Positions 41,500 through 51,245 are shown, counted from the stretch's first letter. The stretch: DNA of 64,000 nt from Superficieibacter electus (GCF_002915575.1 NZ_PQGD01000022.1:1-64000); one strand, 5' to 3'. Notes: generated from the letters alone by a model not told the origin. Numbers and translations are program-made.

Positions 41500-42738
41500 A
41501 TGAACCAAAAATCACAAAATAAAAACACACTGAACCTCTTCAAAATAAAATCGCCCGCAGAACTCAAAAAACTATTAAAGGCAGGGGTGGATATAAATAC
41601 GCTCAACTCATCGAACCAGAATGCTTTGTTTCATTGCAAATACCCTGAGCTTATGAAAGCAATGATTAGCGCCGGAATAAACATTAACCATACTGACACG
41701 TTCAACAGGAATGCACTTTTTTATGCACCCTGCTCAGAAACTATGAATATACTGACTGAGAACGGGATTGATATCAACCATACAGACACGCTGGGCAGAA
41801 ATGCGCTCTTTTACACCAATGACGCTGAATCTGCCCGGTTTCTGGTAAAACATGGAATCAACATAAACCATACTGACCTTGAAGATAAAAATGCTCTTTT
41901 CTTTGCGACCAGCGAAAGGTCAGCCAGAGAACTAATCGACAGCGGTATCGATATTAATCACACTGACAGCTTTGGAAGAAATGCGCTTTTTTACACCTGT
42001 GAGCCTGACGTTGTACACCTGCTCATTCAACGAGGTATAAATGTTAACAACAGGGACATATACGGTCACAATTCAGTTAACATTACCGTCATTACCCCTG
42101 AATTACTGAATGTTTATTTCGCCGCAGGCCTTGACCCAGACATACTGGACTACTATGGAAACAGTTTAATTTTTTACCCTTATAAAAAATCAATCACAGA
42201 AGTCTTAATAAAAAATGGCTGTGATATAAACCGGGTTAATAACAATGGGGAAACCGTCTTTGAATACATACAGACCATGTTATTCAGCAACCGTCAACTT
42301 GATCAGTGTCTCAGCGTGCTTACGCATTACATTCACCTGATTAAAGCCAGACCATTAATTTTTAATCGTCTCACTTTTGGCTGCCTTGAGTTGATCAAAA
42401 TATTGCAAAGCCAGAATATCGATTACAAAATCAATGAGCGTTGCGTTGTAAGATACGCTAACAAAGACATTAAAAAATTCATTACTGAAGTACAGACAGT
42501 CACTGATATCAGCCACATTACGCTTTGCTCATGGTATGACACTCCGCTTGTCAGTTTAAAAAACAAGGAAATTATTAAGTGGTTTATAAGGAATAATATT
42601 AAGGTAAACGTTAATGATATTGAAGAACCTGAGGTTCGCACTGAAATCCTTTCCTATCTTGCACTCAGGGAAAGTAAAGAAATCAAAACCATTATTAAAC
42701 CGGATAAAAAACACGCTAACGCTAAAAGAAGACTGTGA
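41500..42738 (+). CDS. Ankyrin-repeat protein, paralogue 1
   Basis: 412 residues, AAGGAGAT just upstream. From about residue 42 there are seven near-perfect 30-residue ankyrin-type repeats of the form NALFYxxxxExxxxLxxxGIDINHTDxxGR, three residues shorter than the usual 33. After about residue 245 comes a non-repeat C-terminal domain (PLIFNRLTFGCLELIKILQSQNIDY, ISHITLCSW, NKEIIKWFIRNNIKVNVND), shared with the second gene. The tail is basic. No signal peptide or membrane segment is visible. Ankyrin arrays bind proteins; candidate roles are an effector, a toxin-neutraliser or a defence component, none shown by the sequence. Codon use is very AT-rich. Confidence 0.88.
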   Translation: MNQKSQNKNTLNLFKIKSPAELKKLLKAGVDINTLNSSNQNALFHCKYPELMKAMISAGININHTDTFNRNALFYAPCSETMNILTENGIDINHTDTLGRNALFYTNDAESARFLVKHGININHTDLEDKNALFFATSERSARELIDSGIDINHTDSFGRNALFYTCEPDVVHLLIQRGINVNNRDIYGHNSVNITVITPELLNVYFAAGLDPDILDYYGNSLIFYPYKKSITEVLIKNGCDINRVNNNGETVFEYIQTMLFSNRQLDQCLSVLTHYIHLIKARPLIFNRLTFGCLELIKILQSQNIDYKINERCVVRYANKDIKKFITEVQTVTDISHITLCSWYDTPLVSLKNKEIIKWFIRNNIKVNVNDIEEPEVRTEILSYLALRESKEIKTIIKPDKKHANAKRRL

Positions 42739-43443
42739 GGACTGCCTTCTCATTTGCAGTTTTTTTCAATCACAGGAGGCATACATAAAGACTTTATGCT
42801 CCGGCAGTCAGCAGGGTCACTGTACAGCGTGATAAAACTGTCAGCGCCCTCTGACATGCTACGTATAATTAAAGGTTGTGTGAATAGTGTTCCTGGCGCT
42901 CTGACAAAATAAAAAACACCGCAATTTATAGAGTACAGTAAAATTTCCGCCCCGCTAAATGAACTTAAATGCTGATTTTGTAATCCGCTACAGGAGGAAA
43001 GAATACCCAGGAGATAAGCCGATTTTTTTCACATCACATAAAAACCAACAGTAATAAATAACATATTATTTGTATCCATCATCCTCATTGTTAATCTTAA
43101 CAACAATTTTCAGCCGAGAGCAAAACATATGGCGACCGTACATTACACACCAGTCTGAAAATATTTTAGCCATATAATCAGGCATTGATGATATAGCCAA
43201 TAACGCCCCAGCAGAGCCTATGGCTTTGTTATATGAATAACAACAAGAACTACCACTTCATTTATCCTGACAAACAAATACAATAACCACCCTACAATCT
43301 GAAGCTAACTTTATTATTCCACCTGAGATTTATGTCGCTCATTTTAAACCTATATTTTATCCTCATACAAAAAACAATTGAAAATAAATTTGAAAAATAA
43401 AAAACCATTGATTATTGTTATTATAAACCACAGGAGATATATA
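42739..43443. other. 700-bp spacer between the ankyrin genes
   Basis: AT-rich, with no credible gene. A short stem ACTGC/GCAGT followed by seven T residues at 42746-42770 may terminate paralogue 1. The last 60 bp (43380-43443) are nearly the same as the leader of paralogue 1 at 41430-41490, so promoter or leader sequence was duplicated along with the gene. Confidence 0.6.
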
Positions 43444-44319
43444 ATGAAAAACAAAAACAAGAAAAGCAATGACAGTCTGTTCAACGCCAAATCAAAAAAG
43501 GATGTTATTCGTTCACTAAAGATGGGTGTAGATATCAATACGCTCAATGAGCATGGACAAAATGCATTATTTCACTGTCGCACTCTCAAGGCGGCGCAGG
43601 CCATGGTTGATGCAGGAATAAACATTCACCACCTGGATAATAAGGCAGAAAATGCATTATTCCATATCAATGATAAACATATCATTGAACTCCTTATTCG
43701 CAATGGAATTAATATCAATCACAGAAATCAGTCTGGTCAGTTAGCCTTTCCGAACTTTTCCGTCACTCCAGAAGTCATGACACTACTTATCGGGTCAGGT
43801 CTTGATATCCATTCACTTGATAATAATGGGCGTACACTCCTTTTCAACCCCTTGCTCGCTGATATCTATATTTTATTAATTGAAGCAGGCTGTGATATCA
43901 ATCACAGAGATCATAATGGCCAGACTGCTTTTGATTTTCTGCAATCAAGCCAGTACGATATCGCGTTGGCTTGTTCTGTTCATTTAAAAGACCGTTCCCC
44001 CGTCATTTTTAAACATTTAACATATGCCAGTATAGAGTTGATGTTTGAACTGAATCAACGAGGAATAGATTTTGGTATAGGCAACCAATGCAGATTATCT
44101 ATCGATGAAAACGAGGCTAAAGAAATCATTACAATTGCCATGAAAATTACAGACCTCAGCCATGTAACATTTTGTCTTGGTCACTCTGAATTACCTGTTA
44201 TAAAACATGCAAGTAAATTTCTCATAAAATTTCTTATCGACTGCAATATAACAGTAGATACAGATTTACTGAAAGATCGCGATTTTTACGATGAAATCAT
44301 TCAATACAAAAAGATTTAG
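43444..44319 (+). CDS. Ankyrin-repeat protein, paralogue 2
   Basis: 291 residues from the ATG at 43444, with AGGAGAT upstream; the longer in-frame start is inside the duplicated leader. It has fewer repeats than paralogue 1 (about five, beginning GVDINTLNEHGQNALFHC, nearly the same as the first gene's GVDINTLNSSNQNALFHC). It has the same C-terminal domain (PVIFKHLTYASIELMFELNQRGIDF, LSHVTFCLGHSELPVI, KFLIKFLIDCNITVDTD). It is AT-rich, cytoplasmic by sequence, and followed directly by an IS110 remnant. It is a shortened, diverged copy of the first gene. Confidence 0.87.
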   Translation: MKNKNKKSNDSLFNAKSKKDVIRSLKMGVDINTLNEHGQNALFHCRTLKAAQAMVDAGINIHHLDNKAENALFHINDKHIIELLIRNGININHRNQSGQLAFPNFSVTPEVMTLLIGSGLDIHSLDNNGRTLLFNPLLADIYILLIEAGCDINHRDHNGQTAFDFLQSSQYDIALACSVHLKDRSPVIFKHLTYASIELMFELNQRGIDFGIGNQCRLSIDENEAKEIITIAMKITDLSHVTFCLGHSELPVIKHASKFLIKFLIDCNITVDTDLLKDRDFYDEIIQYKKI

Positions 44320-44342
44320 CACTGAAGCTTTACCCTAAGCAC

Positions 44343-44750
44343 AACCCGGATATGGGGCCGTGTATGGGTCCACGAATGCTTGCTGCACCTGGTGATAACC
44401 GCGACCGGTTTAACAGCGCCGAAGAAATTCAAAACTACGCAAGTATTGCATCGGTGACAGAACGAAATGGCCAGAAATCCTGGGTTCACTGGAGATGGCA
44501 GTGTGCCAGGTTCGTCAGGCAGACCTTTGTTGAATGGGCTGCCAGGACGGTTAACTCATCATACTGGGCCAGACTCTATTATCAGGGACTGCGAGAAAAG
44601 GAAAATCTCACCAGTCTGAAATCCGGGCTCTAGCCTTCAAATGGATAAGGATCATTTACCGCTGCAGGAAGAACAGAACCCAGTACGATGAAGCGAAGTA
44701 TTTGCTGGCTCTCGAAGCGCGACACTCGCCCTTACTGAAGTCATAAAAAG
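44343..44750 (+). pseudogene. IS110-family transposase C-terminal remnant
   Basis: The frame from 44352 reads PGDNRDRFNSAEEIQNYASIASVTERNGQKSWVHWRWQCARFVRQTFVEWAART, the transposase_20 region of IS110 enzymes. It stops at 44633, but the continuation (AFKWIRIIYRCRKNRTQYDEAKYLLALEARHSPLL) is legible in another frame up to about 44750. The gene is frameshifted and lacks its N-terminal DEDD domain, so it is inactive. Confidence 0.85.
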
Positions 44751-44965
44751 ATTGTCGAATGTCTCAGGGCGTGATATAGACTTTCATACCCTGAAAATTA
44801 CTCTAAGCTGACATAGCCCCCTGGCCAAAGGCTGTCGGTTAAAGTGAACACGCAACAAGGTGAATGGTGTCATTGAGATTGGGGGCAGTTCAACGCTCAT
44901 GGTATCTGTACATTCCGTTACGTATTCCCAGAAAAATGAGAACGATTAATAACTGATAACCTGGG

Positions 44966-46033
44966 CTATCGAACACCGGAATCGGTCAGCGTTGCCCTCA
45001 CCTGAGGAAGACTCTGAGGATAATTTTGCTGAATAAACTCAATCATTTTTTCCCGTACGTGGCAGCGTAAATCCCACGCAATGGGGGAATTTTGTGCAGT
45101 CATCAGTAATCTGACAGTCATGGTTTTGTCATTAGTATCGGTAACCTGGAGCACCTGAGTCTGTTGATCCCAGAGTTTTGTTTCACTGAGTACTTTTTCA
45201 AAATGCCTGCGGAGAGGATCTAATGGCATGGAATAATCAAGGTAAAGAAAAACTGAACCCAATATTTGTGCGTTATTACGCGTCCAGTTCTGGAAGGTAT
45301 TTTCTGTAAAGTATGTAATGGGCAGGACAAGTCGGCGCAGGTCCCAGATACGCACAACAACATAAGTGAGGTTGATCTCCTCAATCCAGCCCCATTCATT
45401 TTCAACGACCACTGCATCGTCAATTTTTATAGGTTGCGTAAAGGCTATCTGAATTCCGGCGAAAAGGTTGACCAGCGTCTTCTGAAGAGCAAATCCAATT
45501 ATTATTCCTGCAACCCCGGCACCAGCCAGGATTGTAGTGCCGAATTTTCGAACACCAGGGAAGCTGAGTAGAATTAGAGAAACACAGAATAACACAAGCA
45601 GGACGATAGCAACTTTTTTAACATATATTAATTGCGTGCGAATTTTACGAGCGCGAAGGTTATTTGAAAGATTAATATCATAACGAATGAAAAGCATATC
45701 CTGCGCAACATTAGTCAATCTAATTAAAACAGAACAAACTGATAAAATAATAGATATATTGATGATTGATGTAATAAAAGCAAGGGAGTTCGGGTTAATT
45801 TTTATATAATTAACCCCCACATTTATTAACAGTAAGGGGACAAAAAAGAACATGGAGCCACGAAGATGCTTTTCAAGGGATTTGAATAGCTTTCTGTCAC
45901 GACCCTGCCAGTAGCGGATGAACCTGAGAAGTATAAATCGGGCCAGAAAACCCAGTGCGAATGAAAGAGTGACGAGCAATACAGCAGGTACCCATGATGG
46001 AGCACCAGTTAACTCACCTAATATAAATGGCAT
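44966..46033 (-). CDS. MscS-family mechanosensitive ion channel
   Basis: 355 residues. Four hydrophobic segments precede the pore region (GTTILAGAGVAGIIIGFALQKTLVNLFAGIQIAFTQPIKIDDAVVVENEWGWIEEINLTYVVVRIWDLRRLVLPITYFTENTFQNWTR), a complete MscS TM3 and beta domain at about residues 165-255. The cytoplasmic C-terminal alpha/beta part follows. These inner-membrane channels release solutes on osmotic downshift. No operon partner is close (215 bp to the IS110 remnant, 780 bp to the LysR fragment). AT-rich codon use suggests it came with the island. Confidence 0.92.
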   Translation of the reverse strand: MPFILGELTGAPSWVPAVLLVTLSFALGFLARFILLRFIRYWQGRDRKLFKSLEKHLRGSMFFFVPLLLINVGVNYIKINPNSLAFITSIINISIILSVCSVLIRLTNVAQDMLFIRYDINLSNNLRARKIRTQLIYVKKVAIVLLVLFCVSLILLSFPGVRKFGTTILAGAGVAGIIIGFALQKTLVNLFAGIQIAFTQPIKIDDAVVVENEWGWIEEINLTYVVVRIWDLRRLVLPITYFTENTFQNWTRNNAQILGSVFLYLDYSMPLDPLRRHFEKVLSETKLWDQQTQVLQVTDTNDKTMTVRLLMTAQNSPIAWDLRCHVREKMIEFIQQNYPQSLPQVRATLTDSGVR

Positions 46034-46813
46034 TATTTTCCCTTATGTTCAGCCAACAACTTTTAGTTGTCAGATAAGTAACTAAAATCAGTAACCGTTG
46101 TCTGCTCGGTTATCTGCGGATTATATGATTACGCATATTAGTTTAGGAAAAATTTAATCAACTGACTTCCCTGGTTGATAAAAAAACATAAAAAAACAGA
46201 TATCTTATCGGACGCATACACACAATCCTCTGAAATTTATAAGGATATTTAATTTTCTCAGCCCGTAAGCAGGATATCTGAACAAAAACCACCCCAATGT
46301 CATCTGCTCATTCCCTGCGCTAAACACGCGGGAAATCATCGATCACTTCCGTGCACAATAGACCAAAAATTTCAAAAGTTGGCACCGCGGTTGCAGGTAG
46401 TGCTGTGTATGTCGACACTTTGCGCCAGTTGATTCAAAACAGATATACACAGTCTTTATTATAAACTATATCTGCATGGTAAACCGAAATGGTCGAGACA
46501 AATATGGGGAAAAGAACATGGAGCGCATGATACTTTGCAGGAGGCCTGCGCCCTACAGGAAGGGAAACATTGGTAAGCGAAGAGAGCTATGGCAGCCCGC
46601 CCTGACTGGCTGTCTCCGTCTTGATTTCCCATAAATACACTCCGATCCAAAGAGTCAATGAACTAACATACCTTAGGCTAATGGTCACAGCCCCCGGAAA
46701 GTGTCATGATGATTGCTTTACGTATTCAGCATGATTAAACGTTCGCTATCTGTAACGGCTTTCCGCGATAAAAAGTCAATCTATTTTATCTGTCAGGTTG
46801 ACTGTTTTTACTC
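46034..46813. other. 780-bp intergenic region
   Basis: I see no gene. The stretch next to the MscS gene is AT-rich and should include its promoter. A 63-codon minus-strand frame at 46459-46650 has Cys-rich, low-credibility sequence and no ribosome-binding site. It may be decayed coding DNA. Confidence 0.45.
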
Positions 46814-47550
46814 CTAAAGCGTTGTTCTGTTACCCGCATTATCCTGCTCGTTAATTTTATGCTTTACTAAACGGTCGCGAAGCCAGATTTGTGCTTTTCC
46901 AGCTTTAACTTGTTTAGACCACAGCAAATCAACACCCACAATCCAGTCTGTATGGGGATATTCCTGCTGTCGCAATTCAACTAACGTTCCTGCACGCAAT
47001 TCATGACTAACGAACTCACGTGGAAGCGAAGCCCATCCAAGACCGGCAAGCGCCGCCTCAAGCATTGCACTATAACTTTCCACTCGCCAGAGCATAGGAC
47101 TGCTTAAATATTCTGTTGTGGCAATTCTTTTTTCCTGGGAGCCAAACGTGATGAGTCGCCAGTTGTGCAAGTCAGCAAACGAGACAGGAACGCGTTGTGC
47201 AAGAGGATGATCGGCACTGACGACATGCACCATGACGACCTTACCCAGTTGAGTAAACTGAATTTTATCACTTTCAACAGAGTGAGAAAGCGCAATGCCC
47301 ATATCGACTTCGCCGTTTCTCACCATTGCTTCAACATCCCCCTGAAACGGCTCTTTAATATGGATATCGACTTCAGGAAACGTGATAGAGAATTCATATA
47401 GCACTGGCGCAATCGTGACGTAAGGAAGTTCAATTGCAAGACTGACATGGCTCTCAATTTGTTGGTTGAATGCTGCCACTCGTTGATCAAAAGCCTGACA
47501 TCTTTCCAGTATTGTTTTTACATACTCCCAAAGAACCTTCCCTTCTGGCG
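46814..47550 (-). pseudogene. LysR-type regulator, 5'-truncated and interrupted by an IS
   Basis: The effector-binding half is intact (SHVSLAIELPYVTIAPVLYEFSITFPEVDIHIKEPFQGDVEAMVRNGEVDMGIAL through the end). Upstream the frame still reads TPEGKVLWEYVKTILERCQAFDQRVAAFNQQ, the wing and linker helix, and then runs into the IS at 47554. Across the IS the sequence no longer encodes a helix-turn-helix, so the DNA-binding N-terminus had been lost or scrambled as well. An internal ATG at 47479 could make only an effector domain. It should not work as a regulator. Confidence 0.85.
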
Positions 47551-47553
47551 TAA

Positions 47554-48421
47554 GAACCTATCCCAAAAGGACTTGTCGGATAATAAATGATGGCAATTTC
47601 TGAGAGCAAAATATGGCGGGCAACAAGTGGCAGATCAGCGATGAACTCTGGGAGAAAATGGCTCCACTCATCCCGGAGCATGAAACTCAGCACCCACTGG
47701 GGACGCATCGTAAACGCGTTGATAATCGGGCTGCGATGAATGCCATTTTCTTTGTCCTCCGGACCGGTTGCCAGTGGAATGCCCTGAACGCCACCGGGAT
47801 ATGTTCATCGAGTTCTGCACACCGACGCTTCCAGGAATGGCGCGATGCAGGTGTTTTCGGGCGCTTCTGGCAGAACGGTTTGCTTGCCTGCAGGCATCTG
47901 GACGGCATTGACTGGTCCTGGCTGTCGATAGACAGCTGTATGACCAAATCGCCGCTGTCAGGAACAAAAAAACAGGCCGTAATCCCACGGACAGAGGGAA
48001 ACAGGGAGTAAAGCGCAGTCTGATGACAGATGCCAACGGGCTTCCTCTGTCACTGGTTGTTGCAGCAGCAAACACGCATGACATCAAACTGGTTGCGGAT
48101 ACGCTCGATGCCCTTCAGACGGGACGTCCGGGGGAAAACTCAGGCTCTGCCTGGACAAAGGTTACGAAGCTGGCTGGCTAAAAACGTATCTACAGAGCCG
48201 CCGTTACGAACCGCATATCCAGTCACGTAAAGAGGAGTCTGACGCCAGTAAAAACACAGACTTCAAAGCCCATCGCTGGGTCGTCGAGAGGACTCATAGC
48301 TGGATGAATCGCTTTCGCCGGGTTCTGACCCGATGGGAAAAAAAGGCCGAAAATTACGAGGCCATGTTGCATTTTGCCTGTGGTCTTATCGTCTGGAATA
48401 AAGTCCTACTGGGATAGGTTC
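47554..48421 (+). mobile_element. IS5-family (IS427-type) insertion sequence, 868 bp
   Basis: Ends are imperfect inverted repeats: GAACCTATCCCAAAAGGAC on the left, and the complement of GTCCTACTGGGATAGGTTC on the right. The flanking triplet TAA occurs on both sides (47551-47553 and 48422-48424), a 3-bp target duplication, so this is a simple insertion into the LysR remnant. The transposase inside is frameshifted. Confidence 0.85.
47613..48418 (+). pseudogene. IS5-family transposase with two frameshifts
   Basis: The first frame (47613-48011) reads WQISDELWEKMAPLIPEHETQHPLGTHRKRVDNRAAMNAIFFVLRTGCQWNALN and DWSWLSIDSCMTKSP (first Asp). At a run of seven A near 47968 a -1 shift is needed to enter GRNPTDRGKQGVKRSLMTDANGLPLSLVVAAANTHD; slippage at A7 could be programmed, as in several IS427 relatives. 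A second shift near 48134 (GGGGG) restores KLRLCLDKGYEAGWLK and the final HRWVVERTHSWMNRFRR (catalytic Glu). The second is probably a real mutation, so the copy is likely dead. Confidence 0.8.
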
Positions 48422-48523
48422 TAAATCAGTAAGTTGGGAGCATTACCTAATTCTCTACTACGTTTATCTCATGTACACTGAGAGTTTCCGCACAGTTCGA
48501 GGTTTTAATTCCTGGAGTTTTAT

Positions 48524-48751
48524 ATGGCTGGTCAGAGTAAATCCACGAAAGAGCTGCAGTATCACTATCTGATGAAATTTCGCAGATGCTCGTCAGAAGA
48601 GACGCTGGAGAAAATATTCGATCGCCTGAAGCATAAGCTGTCAGGACAGGAACTGGAGGCAATGATGAACGCTTCAGACCACCGGCGTGCAGAATTACGC
48701 CATAAATGTCTGTGGGACAAAGTCCCGGCCAGCGCCTGGAAAAATATTTAA
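48524..48751 (+). CDS. hha: Hha/YmoA-family nucleoid-associated regulator
   Basis: 75 residues matching Hha across its length: YHYLMKFRRCSSEETLEKIFDRLKHKLSGQELEAMMNASDHRRAELRHKCLWDKVPASAWKNI, with the conserved YLM.(L/F)RRC, ADHR-type (SDHR) and D.(V/I)P...WK positions. The eight-residue N-terminal leader before it is variable in the family. Hha binds H-NS and helps silence AT-rich foreign DNA. A copy on this AT-rich island may tune its own expression or the host H-NS network. GGAGTTTT precedes the ATG. Confidence 0.93.
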   Translation: MAGQSKSTKELQYHYLMKFRRCSSEETLEKIFDRLKHKLSGQELEAMMNASDHRRAELRHKCLWDKVPASAWKNI

Positions 48752-49104
48752 ATGCAGCAGAATATAGAAGTGAGGCTGCAAAAGCCCTTTGATGGGAGGC
48801 GAAAGAACTGCGCGATGCGGCAATTTTCAGTGTGAGATTTCCAAAAATATCTGTCTGATGAAATACCAGCTAAAAAACTGGGGGAAGTTATAAGTACCGG
48901 TCATTAATACACTTGTTACAGGATGGCCTCTTTGACAGAGACCATCAATATACAGCTCAGCCAAAGATGGATTTCTGTATGGTTATGGATGCATCAATTC
49001 CCTGACAGGCATTTTCTGTAGCGCTCAGTATGGACAGTACTTTTTGATCGAAGAGGTTTCTGCATTTACGGTAGGAATCACTTTCTTTGTGTTATATCAT
49101 TTTT
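48752..49104. other. 353-bp intergenic region between hha and IS903
   Basis: No gene seen. The first 80 bp still resemble decayed coding sequence but give no recognisable protein; the rest is featureless up to the IS903 left end. Confidence 0.45.
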
Positions 49105-50160
49105 GGCTTTGTTGAATAAATCGAACTTTTTCTGAGCTGCGGGATCAGATCCACGTATCCCCTGACAATTCAGGCAGCCCCATGGCAAAGCAAAAGTTCA
49201 TAATCACCAACTGGCCCATCTACAACAAAGCCCTTATCAATCGTGGCTCCCTCACTTTCTGGCTGGACGATGAAGCAATTCAGGCCTGGTATGCGTCAGC
49301 AACGCCTGCATCCCGGGGAAGACCTCAGCGTTATTCTGACCTTGCCATCACGACTGTCCTGATGATTAAACGCGTATTCCGGCTGACCCTGCGGGCCGCA
49401 CAGGGCTTTAATGATTCCATTTTTGCTCTGATGGGTGTTCCTTTGCGCTGTCCGGATTTCACCAGTGTCAGCAAGCGGGCAAAGTCGGTGAATGTCAGTT
49501 TTAAAGCGCCCACCCGGGGTGAAATCGCGCATCTGGTGATTGAATCCACCGGGCTGAAGGTCTTTGTTGAAGGCGAGTGGAAAGTTAAAAAGCACGGCAA
49601 AGAGCGCCGCAGTATCTGGCGAAAGCTACACCTTGCTGTTGATGGTAAAACACACGAAATCATCTGTGCGGATCTGTCACTGAATAACGTAACGGACTCA
49701 GAAGCCTTCCCGGGTCTTATCCGGCAGACTCACAGAAAAATCAGGGCTGCAGCGGCCGACGGAGATTACGACACCCGGATGTGTCACGATGAACTGCGGC
49801 GTAAGAATATCAGCGCGCTTATCCCTCCTCGAAAAGGTGCGGGTTACTGGTCCGGTGAGTATACAGACCGCAACCGTGCCGTTGCGAATCAGCGTCTGAG
49901 CGGGAGCAATGCGCGGTGGAAGTGGACAACAGATTACAACCGTCGGTCGATAGCGGAAACGGCGATATATCGGATAAAACAGCTGTCCGGAGGTTCACTG
50001 ACGCTACGTGATTATGATGGGCAGGTAGCAGAGGCTCTGGCCATGGTTCGTGCTCTGAACAGGATGACAAAGGCAGGAATGCCAGAAAGCGTGCGTATTG
50101 CCTGAAAATCTGCCCCGCTACAGGGACACTCGCCCCGAAACTGATTTATTCAACAAAGCC
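49105..50160 (+). mobile_element. IS903-type insertion sequence, 1056 bp
   Basis: Perfect 18-bp inverted ends (GGCTTTGTTGAATAAATC at 49105-49122, its complement at 50143-50160), diagnostic of IS903/IS102. Length fits the type element (1057 bp). The 9 bp outside each end differ (ATCATTTTT on the left, GCACACCGG on the right), so no target duplication remains, indicating a deletion or recombination at this copy. Confidence 0.95.
49182..50105 (+). CDS. IS903-type transposase (IS5 family, DDE)
   Basis: 307 residues, full length. DDE transposase features: FNDSIFALMGVPLRCPDFTSVSKRAK, the first Asp region VIESTGLKVFVEGEWKVKKHGKERRSIWRKLHLAVDGKTHEI, the second in AAAADGDYDT, and the C-terminal Glu in SIAETAIYRIKQLSGGSLTLRDYDGQVAEA. 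No frameshift is seen, so the element may still move. Confidence 0.95.
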   Translation: MAKQKFIITNWPIYNKALINRGSLTFWLDDEAIQAWYASATPASRGRPQRYSDLAITTVLMIKRVFRLTLRAAQGFNDSIFALMGVPLRCPDFTSVSKRAKSVNVSFKAPTRGEIAHLVIESTGLKVFVEGEWKVKKHGKERRSIWRKLHLAVDGKTHEIICADLSLNNVTDSEAFPGLIRQTHRKIRAAAADGDYDTRMCHDELRRKNISALIPPRKGAGYWSGEYTDRNRAVANQRLSGSNARWKWTTDYNRRSIAETAIYRIKQLSGGSLTLRDYDGQVAEALAMVRALNRMTKAGMPESVRIA

Positions 50161-50366
50161 GCACACCGGTGCAAACTACCCGACTTTTTTGGTGCATCCT
50201 GCATTAACCTGGTGCGCCACTTCACTCCCGTTTGCTACTAAAAAACAACAACCATATGAAAAATAAAACAAAAAAGATTATGGCACACCATTTGCTTATT
50301 TCTGGCACAAACGTTTTAAATCATAATGACAACTGAAACAACAATACCAGCGTCCGGGGAAATAGA

Positions 50367-51245
50367 ATGAAGAGAAATGATGCACCTGAAAATAGCCATT
50401 CGTTGGAAACTATCATTCGCAAGCGTTATAGTACGTTGTCCCCCTCGGAGAAAACATTTGTTTCAGCATTGTTAGAACAACAAGATCATCTTGGCTATTA
50501 CAGCGCAACCGAACTGGCAGTAAAGGCAGGGGTCTCAAAATCCACCGCCGCCCGTTGTTTTCGCCAGCTGGGGTTCGATAATTTTAATGAGTTTCGGCAA
50601 AGCGTGTTGCCACATCGCGAGAATATAAATTCACCGCTGGCGCAAATGGCCAGAGCTGAAAACCGGGGTCTGGACGCGACATCCAGATTCGAAAAACATA
50701 TTTGCCAGGAACAGGAGAACTTAAACCAGCTGTTGCATTCCGGGCAGCAAAAATCTCTGGAAAGTTGTGTGGGGATTGTCGGCTCTGCTTCACATGTCTG
50801 GATTGCAGGGTTTCGCAATGGTTATACCCTTGCGTGCTATGCCCATGCATTATTATCTAACGTCAGATCACATGTCACTTTGTTAAATAAAGGAGATGGC
50901 CACCTTGCGGAAAAGCTTGCTAACATGCAGCCACAGGATGTTATTATATTAATGGATTTCCCTCGCCGAACCAAATTACTCTCTAACATTGTAAAAATTG
51001 CCAGAAAAAGCAACGTCCGCATCGTAGCCTTTAGCGATCAGACATTATCACCAGTCACTTCAGAATATGAAGTCGTGATTAGTTGCAGGAATGAAAGCAT
51101 TACGTCATTTAATTCTTACATTGCCGGTCTGAGCATGGTGAATTATCTGACTAACGAAATTAGCTTTGCTTACCCGGAACAAGCCCGACGTACATTGCAG
51201 ATAATAGAGCAAAATCATCAAGTAATGAGCGATCTTATTGATTAA
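50367..51245 (+). CDS. RpiR-family regulator (HTH plus SIS domain)
   Basis: 292 residues. The N-terminal HTH_6 domain lies at about residues 13-90 (RKRYSTLSPSEKTFVSALLEQQDHLGYYSATELAVKAGVSKSTAARCFRQLGFDNFNEFRQSV). The SIS sugar-phosphate-binding-like domain lies at about 125-260 (VGIVGSASHVWIAGFRNGYTLACYAHALL, DVIILMDFPRRTKLLSNIVKIARKSNVRIVAFSD). RpiR proteins sense a metabolite and switch nearby catabolic genes. It is the first gene of the same-strand operon, 17 bp before the amidohydrolase, and probably autoregulated. Confidence 0.9.
   Translation: MKRNDAPENSHSLETIIRKRYSTLSPSEKTFVSALLEQQDHLGYYSATELAVKAGVSKSTAARCFRQLGFDNFNEFRQSVLPHRENINSPLAQMARAENRGLDATSRFEKHICQEQENLNQLLHSGQQKSLESCVGIVGSASHVWIAGFRNGYTLACYAHALLSNVRSHVTLLNKGDGHLAEKLANMQPQDVIILMDFPRRTKLLSNIVKIARKSNVRIVAFSDQTLSPVTSEYEVVISCRNESITSFNSYIAGLSMVNYLTNEISFAYPEQARRTLQIIEQNHQVMSDLID

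Noticed and set aside
46459-46650. 63-codon Cys-rich frame on the minus strand
   Set aside because: No ribosome-binding site or domain; isolated in a decayed intergenic region.
47487-47708. 73-codon minus-strand frame crossing the IS left end
   Set aside because: A chance frame spanning LysR and IS sequence, in neither gene's reading frame.
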